The notes under the pieces are model-generated. The model had not been told where the DNA came from. It searched no databases and was given only the letters and a program-made list of their open reading frames with translations. Positions 42,654-50,712 of a stretch of 64,000 nt of DNA are shown one piece after another. This stretch comes from Cyclobacteriaceae bacterium (lineage in GTDB: Bacteria; Bacteroidota; Bacteroidia; Cytophagales; Cyclobacteriaceae). The DNA lies in assembly GCA_016787665.1 (NCBI GenBank), contig JAEUUC010000001.1, forward strand, positions 1-64,000, written 5' to 3'. The position numbers were made by a program, and so were the translations under genes. How positions within the stretch are numbered: position 1 is the stretch's first letter; each line of letters opens with the position of its first letter.

Positions 42654-43127
42654 TTATAGAGATCCGAACTTCTCTCTAATCCGTTTCCCTTTCACTTGAC
42701 CGAGCTGGCAGAACTTGCATCCGCAAGGAGGCTTGCCGTTCGCGTGGGGTTGGTAGCGCCATCCGATGTTTTGCGGCAGATGTCGGATTTTTTCTATCTC
42801 CCCTGAGGTGATTTTCCGGTCGAGGATCAACTCATAACCCAGCGGGTCTTCGATCGACATGATTTCGCGGATGGCTTCACCCAGTTCGATGTGGCGGTGG
42901 GGTTCGTTGTAACGTCCGGCATAAACTTTTTCGGAGCTTTCCATTTTGAAGTAAACGCCTACAAAGGTTTTTCCTCCGAAACGTTTCAGTTCCCGCAGCC
43001 ATTGATGCGACACATAAAAGTGGGGCAGCACCGGCATGCAAAACAAACCGCGCCTTCCCATTTTCAAGCCGTTCTTTTTGATTTTGGCCGCGTGACGTTC
43101 GTCTGCTAAGTGAACCAGGGTGGGCAT
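42654..43127 (-). CDS. Hypothetical protein with C-terminal CxC-x2-C cluster (157 aa)
   Basis: Starts MPTLVHLADERHAAKIKKNG, followed by RRGLFCMPVLPHFYVSHQWL. The opening pattern (H near the N-terminus, a helix ending in K/RNGL) is reminiscent of ADP-ribosyltransferase-fold proteins such as DarT or KptA, but this is weak. The tail PCGCKFCQLGQ could bind zinc. Cytoplasmic. It sits inside the protease cluster, on the opposite strand to the first protease. Function unknown. Confidence 0.65.
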   Translation of the reverse strand: MPTLVHLADERHAAKIKKNGLKMGRRGLFCMPVLPHFYVSHQWLRELKRFGGKTFVGVYFKMESSEKVYAGRYNEPHRHIELGEAIREIMSIEDPLGYELILDRKITSGEIEKIRHLPQNIGWRYQPHANGKPPCGCKFCQLGQVKGKRIREKFGSL

Positions 43128-43180
43128 TCAGATTCGTTTCGATAAGCCAATGGTTACTATCACCTCAAGACGTTAATCAT

Positions 43181-46100
43181 TTACTTGACCATTTCCGTTG
43201 CCCAACCCAACACCTCGCTGGCCAATTTGGTCAGCTCTTTGGTGTCACCTTTTAACTGCGTAGTCTTCATTACCTCACCGCGGTGAAGGAGAAAGACGTT
43301 GAGCGTAACCGTGGTGCCGCTCACTGCGTAGCGACCGGTTAACTGGTACGCTTCAGTGCTGGTGCTGCCGGGGTAGAATACAATGGAGTTGTCCGCATTG
43401 CGCGAAGCCAGGTCCGAGAGTTCTTTGTCCAGCAACTTGTTGAGGTTGAGTTTGTCGACCGGAACTGCTTCATCCTGAAAAATACAATTGCTGAACACGG
43501 GTTTTTCTTTAGCAAGGACAATCTTCTTCCGCACCTCCTCGTCCACTACGCCAATGTTGAAGTTGGTGGTGCGCACCACCTGCGGCTGCTGGCGGGCGCC
43601 ACTGCTGGCGGCAATGTCTTCCACCAGCTTTTGCGCCACATCAAACCACTGGCCCAGGTTGAGGAACTGGCGGCCCTCCAACACGCTGGGATCTTCCTTG
43701 GCGGATTTCAACAACGCATAGGTCAACACCCCCTGGTTGTAGCGCCCCATTTCATAGGCACTCTGATCACTGGCGGCTGCGGAGAGAATGAACAAGCCCG
43801 AACGCTCGTTGAGCTTGTCGATGGCCTTAATGAACTTGCCCTGCTCATCGCTGCGGGCACCAGTGTAGCCCTGGTTGGCGTCACCGAGTTTCACGATGTC
43901 GTTAATCGCCTGGCCGCTGTTGCAGGCATCCAGAATGAGCACCCGCTTCTGCGCCTTGATGCGCGAAGGCTGAATCCACTCGAAGAGTTCTTTGGTGGAA
44001 ATACCCGCGCCCTCGGGGTTGGCCATGGCCGAGGCATCGGCCGTGAGGAAGTAGAACTGCTGATCGGAAGGGTTCATCACCCCGTGGCCGGCAAAGAAGA
44101 TGAGCAGCACATCGTTGGGCTGCGCCTGCTTGCCGATGGATTCAAAAACCGATTGAATCGATTTTTTATCCGGAAAGAACTTGCGATCGGCTTCTGTGTG
44201 GATAGGGTAGAGGTGAATGCGGTTGGTGCCATCGAAGTTGAAGAGCTTGCCGGCTGCGGTGTTCAGGGCGTTGCTGAAGTCGCGGGCATCTTTGGCGGCA
44301 TACTTGAGGTCGAGCGCATCGCCTTTGTAATCACTTACGCCCACCACCACGGCATGCAGGGCCGGGGGGTCTGATTTTTTTTCACTCACCGTTTCCACCG
44401 CGGCCCCACGCGAGCCGATGTCGTTTTTCTTCGTGAAGGCCCGCACCGACACCTGGTTGGGCTGGCCTGGTTTAAAGAGAGGTTCGACTTCACTGATTGG
44501 CAGCACCAACAGGTAATCATTTCCCGAGGGTACGAGTTGTTTGACCTCCAACCGTTTCACTTCAATGCCGTTGACGAACACCACCGTTTGGCCGAGGCCA
44601 CCCCTGCGGGGGGTGATGCGAAACTGGTAAGCTCCCTCTTTACCATGTTCCAATTCTTCGACGGTGGGAATAAGGTCACACAGGTCGAGGTCAGAGAGTT
44701 TGGGCGAGTTGATTTCTTCGCCTTTCATGATGCGTTCGGCCAGGTTGGGCACCCACAGTTGGTCTTTCACCTGGTCGAGTTCGATTACTTCCGTGCCGCA
44801 CGTAAAGTACAACAGCTTGCGGGCATTTTCGGTACCATCATAACGATAGTGTTCATCATACACGAGGTAGTCGGTGGAGTCGATGGCTAGGAGCGTGTAT
44901 TTCAGTTTTCCGGTTTCGGCATCCCATATTTTTGCGGTATTGTCGACAGAGGCCGTCACAATCAGCTGCGCATCGGGGCTGAAGGTAGCTGAGATCACTC
45001 TATTGGAATGTCCCACCAAACTGGCGAGCTGTGCTCCGTTCCGAGCATCCCAAATTTTGGCGGTGTTGTCAGTAGATGCGGTCAAAATCCGGTGCCCATC
45101 TCGGTTGAAGGTGGCTGAGTTCACCCCGTCTGAGTGGCCCCCAAGGCTCATGACCAGTGTTCCGTTTCGGACATCCCATATTTTGGCTGTTTTGTCATGT
45201 GATGCCGTCACGATCCACTGCCCATCCGGGCTGAAAGCGGCTGACCACACGTAACCTGAGTGCCCCTCCAGGCTCGCTAGCAGTTTGCCGTTCAGGGCAT
45301 CCCAGATTTTGGCTGTGTTGTCCAAGGATGCCGTGACGATCCGCTGCCCATCGGGGCTGAAGGTGGCTGACTTCACGGGGCTTGAATGACCCACCAAGCT
45401 GACGAGCAGGACTCCGTTCCGGGCATCCCAGATTTTGGCAGTCGTATCGGAAGATGCCGTTACTATCCTTTGCCCATTGGGGCTGAAGGCGGCAGAGTAT
45501 AACCAACTGGAATGTCCCATTAGGATGGCGAGCAGTGCTCCATCACGGACATCCCAGATTTTGGCGGTGTTTTCGAAGTTAGATGCCGTGACAATCTGCT
45601 GTCCATCGGGGCTAAAGGTGGTTGAGGTCACCGACTTGGAATGCCCCAGACTGGTGAGTAGTGTGCCTTTATGAGCATCCCAGATTTTGGCAGTGTTGTC
45701 GAAGTTACCTCCTGTTACAATTCGTTGCCCATCGGGCCTGAAGCAGGCAGAATACACATAGCCTGAATGCCCCTCCAAGCTCGCGAGCAGCGGACCGTTG
45801 CGGGCATCCCAGATTTTGGCGCTGTTGTCAACAGATGTCGTCAGAATCCGTTGCCCATCGGGGCTAAAGGCGGCTGAGTTCAATCCACCGTCATGTCCCA
45901 CTAGCCTGTCAAGCAGCGCTCCGTTCAGGGCATCCCAGATTCTGGCGGTGTTGTCGCGTGAAGCCGTCACAATCAACTGCCCATCAGGGCTGAACGAAGC
46001 TGACTTCACCGAGCTTGCATGCCCTTCTAGGCTGGCGAGCAGTGTTCCGTTCTGGGCGTTCCAGATTTTGGCGGTGCTGTCATATGATGCGGTTACAATC

Positions 46101-46876
46101 CGCTGGCCATCTGGGCTGAAGATGGCTGATTTCACCAACTCTGAATGCTCGTCCAGGCTGGCAAGCAACGCACCGTTCCGAGCGTCCCAAATCTTGGCAG
46201 TGTTGTCGTCAGATGCTGTCACACTCCACTGCCCATTGGGGCTAAAGGAGGCTGAGTTCAATCCGCTGGCATGCCCCATGAGGCTCACGAGTAGTGCTCC
46301 GTTACGTGCATCCCAGATTTTGGCGGTTTTGTCGCGTGAGGCGGTCATAATCCGTTGGCCATCGGGACTAAAGGTGGCTGAGTTCAATCCGCTGGAATGC
46401 CCAACCAGGGTGGCGAGCAATGCTCCGTTATTTGCATCCCATATTCTGGCGGTATAGTCGTTAGATGCTGTTACAATCCGCTGGCCATTGGGGCTGAAAG
46501 TAGCCGAGTTCACCGACCTTGAATGCCCAACCAGACTTATGAGCAGCGCTCCGTTCCGGGCGTCCCAGATTTTTGCCGTGTTGTCAACAGATGCTGTCAC
46601 AATCCGCTGGCCATCGGGGCTGAAGGTGGCCGAGTACACCCAATTAGAATGCCCCACCAGGCTGGCAAGCAGCGCCCCGTCCCGAGCATCCCAAATTTTG
46701 GCAGTGTTGTCCGTAGATGCCGTCACAATCCGCTGCCCATAGGGGCTAAAGGTGCCTGACCAAACTGTACCCGTATGCCCCACCGGCAGCATAATTTTGG
46801 GCTGCTGCTGGGCGTTGGCGGTGAGTATGGGTAGCCCAAAAAGGAAAGTGAACGTAACGAGAATTCGGCTAAACAT
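43181..46876 (-). CDS. Exported WD40-repeat caspase (C14) protein, 1231 aa
   Basis: Signal peptide MFSRILVTFTFLFGLPILTANA. Residues about 33-663 hold 15 WD40 repeats of about 42 residues (each GHxxxVxSATFSPDGQ, then NTAKIWDA), enough for two beta-propellers. After a linker with beta domains comes the caspase domain at about 835-1100 (HAVVVGVSDYKGD). His is in FFAGHGVM (about residue 930) and Cys in LILDACNSGQ (about 983). A C-terminal domain (about 1130-1231) starts FSNCIFQDEAVPV. The propellers probably sense a ligand or partner and control the protease. Confidence 0.9.
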   Translation of the reverse strand: MFSRILVTFTFLFGLPILTANAQQQPKIMLPVGHTGTVWSGTFSPYGQRIVTASTDNTAKIWDARDGALLASLVGHSNWVYSATFSPDGQRIVTASVDNTAKIWDARNGALLISLVGHSRSVNSATFSPNGQRIVTASNDYTARIWDANNGALLATLVGHSSGLNSATFSPDGQRIMTASRDKTAKIWDARNGALLVSLMGHASGLNSASFSPNGQWSVTASDDNTAKIWDARNGALLASLDEHSELVKSAIFSPDGQRIVTASYDSTAKIWNAQNGTLLASLEGHASSVKSASFSPDGQLIVTASRDNTARIWDALNGALLDRLVGHDGGLNSAAFSPDGQRILTTSVDNSAKIWDARNGPLLASLEGHSGYVYSACFRPDGQRIVTGGNFDNTAKIWDAHKGTLLTSLGHSKSVTSTTFSPDGQQIVTASNFENTAKIWDVRDGALLAILMGHSSWLYSAAFSPNGQRIVTASSDTTAKIWDARNGVLLVSLVGHSSPVKSATFSPDGQRIVTASLDNTAKIWDALNGKLLASLEGHSGYVWSAAFSPDGQWIVTASHDKTAKIWDVRNGTLVMSLGGHSDGVNSATFNRDGHRILTASTDNTAKIWDARNGAQLASLVGHSNRVISATFSPDAQLIVTASVDNTAKIWDAETGKLKYTLLAIDSTDYLVYDEHYRYDGTENARKLLYFTCGTEVIELDQVKDQLWVPNLAERIMKGEEINSPKLSDLDLCDLIPTVEELEHGKEGAYQFRITPRRGGLGQTVVFVNGIEVKRLEVKQLVPSGNDYLLVLPISEVEPLFKPGQPNQVSVRAFTKKNDIGSRGAAVETVSEKKSDPPALHAVVVGVSDYKGDALDLKYAAKDARDFSNALNTAAGKLFNFDGTNRIHLYPIHTEADRKFFPDKKSIQSVFESIGKQAQPNDVLLIFFAGHGVMNPSDQQFYFLTADASAMANPEGAGISTKELFEWIQPSRIKAQKRVLILDACNSGQAINDIVKLGDANQGYTGARSDEQGKFIKAIDKLNERSGLFILSAAASDQSAYEMGRYNQGVLTYALLKSAKEDPSVLEGRQFLNLGQWFDVAQKLVEDIAASSGARQQPQVVRTTNFNIGVVDEEVRKKIVLAKEKPVFSNCIFQDEAVPVDKLNLNKLLDKELSDLASRNADNSIVFYPGSTSTEAYQLTGRYAVSGTTVTLNVFLLHRGEVMKTTQLKGDTKELTKLASEVLGWATEMVK
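44888..46782 (-). repeat. 15 tandem WD40-coding repeats of about 126 bp
   Basis: Each repeat encodes one WD unit. Neighbouring units are highly similar at DNA level, including silent positions (the block encoding TAKIWDARNGALL recurs nearly verbatim). Two units carry a 3-6 bp insertion (GGNFDNTAKIW and SNFENTAKIW). The near-identity generates long spurious open frames on the plus strand. Confidence 0.9.
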
Positions 46877-46929
46877 GAACGGAAGTTAAGTCGGTAACTC
46901 TGTTCCCACAAACTGGCTTTCCCCGCTCG

Positions 46930-47568
46930 CTATCCCCCGGCAAAATCCATCACGCAATTCCACTGGTATGTTTTATGCCGCTGGATCGATAACCCCACCA
47001 CCTGGTAGGCGGGCGACAGGATGTTCTTGCGATGCCCCAGCGAGGGCACACCCTCGTCCACCAGCAATTGCATGAGGATGTCCATGGCATCGGCATACCC
47101 GTACGAACAGTTTTCGGCCATGGCCACGGACTTGTTGTAATATTTTCGCACACGATCAAAGCAAGGTGTACCATCAGTCGAGTCGTGACCAATTTCGCCC
47201 GTGCGCCCCATGTCCAGTGCGTGAGCGCGGGCCGATTGAAACAATCCCGCGCACGTGTTTAGCATGGTGAGGTTGGCAACTTTTTCAAGATCGGTAACCA
47301 GAGATCGGGTAAACCGGTTGTCCTCACCCGTGCTGGCCAGGTAAGGTTGTGCCAGCGTGTTCCAGAATTTCCTGCCGTTGAGCCGGCTCAGGTTCATGAG
47401 CAATACCAAATCTTTCTCCTGCTGGGTGAGGGCGGCATCCTGAGCCGCAGTGTTGGCTTTTTCAATTTCAGCCGCAGTCCACGAGGCGCGGGCGCGCTCC
47501 ACCCAGTTGGTTTGGGCGTGCAGCAGCGCTGACGAAAAGGCGAAAAGGATGGCTAGCCACGTTTTCAT
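46930..47568 (-). CDS. CAP (SCP/PR-1) domain exported protein
   Basis: 212 aa with signal peptide MKTWLAILFAFSSALLHAQ. The CAP core is recognised from SARAHALDMGRTGEIGHDSTDG (the HALDM and GHD/S motifs), AENCSYGYADAMDILMQLLVDEGVPSLGHRKNIL (the long GHRKNIL motif) and the terminal WNCVMDFAGG. Cysteines may pair. Bacterial CAP proteins are extracellular and some bind lipids or have protease-like sites, but activity is mostly unproven. It is divergent from the caspase-TPR gene 47704-50457, with an operator-like palindrome between them. Confidence 0.88.
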   Translation of the reverse strand: MKTWLAILFAFSSALLHAQTNWVERARASWTAAEIEKANTAAQDAALTQQEKDLVLLMNLSRLNGRKFWNTLAQPYLASTGEDNRFTRSLVTDLEKVANLTMLNTCAGLFQSARAHALDMGRTGEIGHDSTDGTPCFDRVRKYYNKSVAMAENCSYGYADAMDILMQLLVDEGVPSLGHRKNILSPAYQVVGLSIQRHKTYQWNCVMDFAGG

Positions 47569-47611
47569 ATGACATTGGGTTGGTGTTTGCCTGTTGATGG
47601 GTAAGACAAGC

Positions 47612-47681
47612 GAAAGTCAACCGTGTGACCTTGTCAAATATTGACCTTGGTTGACTTTCTACCGTTCAAGACATAACTTAG
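47612..47681 (+). promoter_or_regulatory. Operator-like palindrome and promoter of the caspase-TPR gene
   Basis: GAAAGTCAACC (47612-47622) and GGTTGACTTTC (47649-47659) form a perfect 11-bp inverted repeat enclosing a second, GTCAA-ATA-TTGAC. TTG at 47651 and TAACTTAG at 47674-47681 give a promoter with a 20-nt spacer overlapping the right arm. GGTTGAC half-sites recur upstream of other cluster genes. Confidence 0.5.
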
Positions 47682-47703
47682 ACGGGAAATAATTTCAGTT
47701 GGC

Positions 47704-50457
47704 ATGGCTAAAGAAAAAAACGCCTTCTGCGCATTGCTTTTATTTGCAGCGCTGTTCTCTATTCCAGTGCTTTCGCTGGCCCAAACCAACACCAAAGGTG
47801 CTGAAGCCGAGATGGCCGTGCCGCCTATGAAGGGCAAGGTCTACGCTCTGGTGGTAGGTGTTTCGGACTACAAAAACGACATGATCAATGATTTACGGTA
47901 TGCCGCAGCCGATGCCCGTGCTGTGGCCGAATATCTGAAGACAGGCCCGTTGAAAGTTGAGAAGCTGATCGAGCTGTATGACAAGGACGCTACCCGCAGC
48001 GGCATTCAAAACAAGGGCCTGGCCGTGATTGATGGTTTGGTTTTCGACCACGTGATCCAACCCGAAGATATGATTCTGGTGTACCTGTCGGGCCACGGAG
48101 GCGCGTTTACGAAAGACAACAGTTTCTTCTTTCCCCACGATGCCGCCCATGCCACGGATGCCGGTACCTCGTTTAGCATCAAACGCATTAAGGGTAAAAT
48201 CCGCGACTGGTCTACCGAGAGCAAAGCAACGGTAATTTTTGTCTTTGATGCCTGCCGCTCGGCCACGCTGGCGAAAGGGCAGAGTGAAATGGACCTTACG
48301 GAAGTGAGCAAGTTTTTGGAGGAAGATACCGGAGAGTTGTTACTCGCGGCATCAGAAGGAGGTGAACCCGCATTGGAGAAAGCCGAGTTGCGGCACGGTG
48401 TCTTTTCCTTTTGCCTCCTGGAGGCTTTGTATGGCAAAGCGGACCAAAACAAAGATGGGTGGGTATCGGTGGGTGAGTTGAAAACATATCTGGATGCAAA
48501 CGTGCCCGACCGCACGAAGTCGGATCCGACACCCCAGCGCCCTATGGTGAAGTACCCCGCTGGGTTTGGGAAGAAATTGGTGGCACCCGTTACTCCGGAG
48601 TTGCTCGCGAAGGCCGATGAAAAACTGAAACTGGATTTGAGCAGCGCTCCGGTGGTACAATTGGCCGCCAAAGGTGGAAGTTCCAATGCCAAAGCCAATC
48701 AACTTAGCGAACTCATAGGCAAGTTTCGCGAGGCGCTGGACAAAGGCAACCTGGTGCGCCCAGCAACAGCGTGCGCCTACCACTATTTTCAGCAAATGAC
48801 CAAGTTGGTGCCTGTTTCTAGTTTACAAGCCGAACTTACGGATTTGAAGGTGGCCCTATACGACAAAGCCCTCACCACACTTAACGAAGATATCAATGGC
48901 GAACGCAAGTATATGCGAGGTGTCGGGCGGACAACATACAACACCAATTATTATAACGATGCGCGGCAGGGTGTGGAAATATATAAAAGGCTGAGTCAGG
49001 GGCGATCAATCGATCCCGACCTTGAGGCTCTTGAGTCATACTTGGAGGCGCGGGACCTCAGTGTCCAATTTGTGAATAGTGGTTTTGAGGAACATAAGCT
49101 AAGTAAGCGGGCAATAAAAACCCTTCAAACTGCATTGGAAAAGCATCCCGATCAGGCCTTTTTATGGCAGGGTTTAGCAATGGCATATCATGATGCTACA
49201 AGTTATTCCGATGGCATTAACGCGGCAGAGAAGGCAAAAGCCTTTGCGCCTTTTTGGAGTTATCCCCTCGTAACCATGGCTGATTGCTATTTTCACCAAG
49301 AGGATTTTGAGACAGCGTCTGCATACTTGAAGGAGGCATTGGAACTCAATCAGCAAGATGTTTGCGCCTTTCAATGGGCGGGGCGAGTACTCATGGAGTT
49401 TGACCGAGTTGATGAGGCGGAGGAGATGTTGCAAAAGGCGGTGGATTTGAATCCGGAAGACTCAGAATTGTACCGGGAACTGGGTGATATCCTTGGTCGG
49501 TTGGGCAAAGAAGAAGAAGCCATCGAAAAGTACAAGAAGGCAACGGAATTAAGTCCGAACTATGCTGGTGCTTACTTCGGCTGGGGCGTTGCCTTACATC
49601 TACTCGGCCGTCATGAAGAAGCCATTGAAAAGTTCAAAAAGGTCACCAGTTTAGACCCGGAATTTGGTCCTTATACAATATGGGGCGTTGCTCTCAACGA
49701 CCTAGGTCGTCATGAAGAAGCCATTGAAAAGTACAAAAAGGCTATCGAACTGAATATAACTGACGCGTTCGCTTATTACAACTGGGGCGTTACTCTCAAC
49801 GACCTAGGCCGCCATGAAGAAGCTATTGAAAAGTACAAAAAGGCTATCGAACTGGATCCAAGTGATGTCGATGCTTACCTCGACTGGGGCGTTACTCTCA
49901 ACGACCTAGGCCGCCATGAAGAAGCTATTGAAAAGTACAAAAAGGCTATCGAACTGGATCCAAGTGATGCCGATGCTTACTATAACTGGGGCAATTCCCT
50001 TTATCATCTCGGTAAATATGACGAGGCTATTGAAAAGTACAAAATGGTTATTGAACTGGATCCAAGCGATGCCTGGAGTTATTACGAAATCGGTGCACTT
50101 CATAGCAAGCTTGGGCGGGCTGTCGAGGCGGCTGCGAATTATCAGAGAGCAATTGACCTTGCCGGAGAAGATAAGGCGCTTTTAGCCTGGAGCTATCTTA
50201 GGCTTAAAGAATGGGACAAGAGCAAGAGTCTGTTTGAGGAGTCGATTCGGTTAGCACCCGATGAGAATTCTGGCTATTATGATTACGCGTGCTTCTTCGC
50301 GTTAACCGAGAAGCCCAGCGAAGCCCTGAAGCAACTGGAGATTGCCTTTTCCAAGGGTTGGAAGGATTGGCCATACCTGGAACGCGATGAAGATCTGAAA
50401 TCGCTGCGGGGGTTGAAGGAGTTCAATGACCTCGTGGCAAAGTACAAGAAGCCGTAA
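47704..50457 (+). CDS. Exported caspase (C14) - TPR protein, 917 aa
   Basis: Signal sequence near residues 5-25 (AFCALLLFAALFSIPVLSLAQ). The caspase domain follows immediately, at about 40-300. VYALVVGVSDYKND marks its first strand, the catalytic His is in VYLSGHGGAF (about residue 130), and the Cys in FVFDACRSATL (about 182). From about 430 to 880 there are roughly 12 TPR units (AIEKYKKAIELDPSDADAYY). The order protease-then-TPR is opposite to the TPR-CHAT protein at 59579. It probably acts in the periplasm with TPRs as a docking platform. Confidence 0.9.
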   Translation: MAKEKNAFCALLLFAALFSIPVLSLAQTNTKGAEAEMAVPPMKGKVYALVVGVSDYKNDMINDLRYAAADARAVAEYLKTGPLKVEKLIELYDKDATRSGIQNKGLAVIDGLVFDHVIQPEDMILVYLSGHGGAFTKDNSFFFPHDAAHATDAGTSFSIKRIKGKIRDWSTESKATVIFVFDACRSATLAKGQSEMDLTEVSKFLEEDTGELLLAASEGGEPALEKAELRHGVFSFCLLEALYGKADQNKDGWVSVGELKTYLDANVPDRTKSDPTPQRPMVKYPAGFGKKLVAPVTPELLAKADEKLKLDLSSAPVVQLAAKGGSSNAKANQLSELIGKFREALDKGNLVRPATACAYHYFQQMTKLVPVSSLQAELTDLKVALYDKALTTLNEDINGERKYMRGVGRTTYNTNYYNDARQGVEIYKRLSQGRSIDPDLEALESYLEARDLSVQFVNSGFEEHKLSKRAIKTLQTALEKHPDQAFLWQGLAMAYHDATSYSDGINAAEKAKAFAPFWSYPLVTMADCYFHQEDFETASAYLKEALELNQQDVCAFQWAGRVLMEFDRVDEAEEMLQKAVDLNPEDSELYRELGDILGRLGKEEEAIEKYKKATELSPNYAGAYFGWGVALHLLGRHEEAIEKFKKVTSLDPEFGPYTIWGVALNDLGRHEEAIEKYKKAIELNITDAFAYYNWGVTLNDLGRHEEAIEKYKKAIELDPSDVDAYLDWGVTLNDLGRHEEAIEKYKKAIELDPSDADAYYNWGNSLYHLGKYDEAIEKYKMVIELDPSDAWSYYEIGALHSKLGRAVEAAANYQRAIDLAGEDKALLAWSYLRLKEWDKSKSLFEESIRLAPDENSGYYDYACFFALTEKPSEALKQLEIAFSKGWKDWPYLERDEDLKSLRGLKEFNDLVAKYKKP
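49684..49989 (+). repeat. Three near-identical 102-bp TPR-coding units
   Basis: Units start at 49684, 49786 and 49888. Each encodes one 34-residue TPR. Units 2 and 3 differ at only a handful of bases, including silent sites, over 102 bp. Confidence 0.85.
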
Positions 50458-50464
50458 CGATATC

Positions 50465-50605
50465 ATGGCTAACAAAGCAATGAACACCGAACACAGTGGG
50501 GGAAAAAACCGGGGCACGGGTTACTATGGCAAACGGGCCAACGCCAAGCGCGAAAGCAATAAAGCACGCAGGGAGGCCGCCAAAAAAATACTTCGGGATT
50601 CCTAG
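50465..50605 (+). CDS. Small basic protein (46 aa) after the caspase-TPR gene
   Basis: MANKAMNTEHSGGKNRGTGY begins 7 nt after the preceding stop codon, then YGKRANAKRESNKARREAAK and ILRDS. It is strongly basic, with no signal peptide. The close spacing suggests translational coupling to the protease gene. The composition looks like a ribosome- or nucleic-acid-binding microprotein. No family recognised. Confidence 0.5.
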   Translation: MANKAMNTEHSGGKNRGTGYYGKRANAKRESNKARREAAKKILRDS

Positions 50606-50712
50606 CACCGCACCGGCTCCACATCATGCACCGGTAAGCAAGCCGGGTGCCGATTACTCGTTGTTGCCGTCAACCTCTGAAAATGGTTTATTGTGCCGTT
50701 ATTTGCCCTCGT

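Noticed and set aside
45798-46457. Long plus-strand open frames opposite the WD40 gene
   Set aside because: They are by-products of a 126-bp in-frame tandem repeat; the minus frame encodes clear WD40 motifs and a signal peptide.
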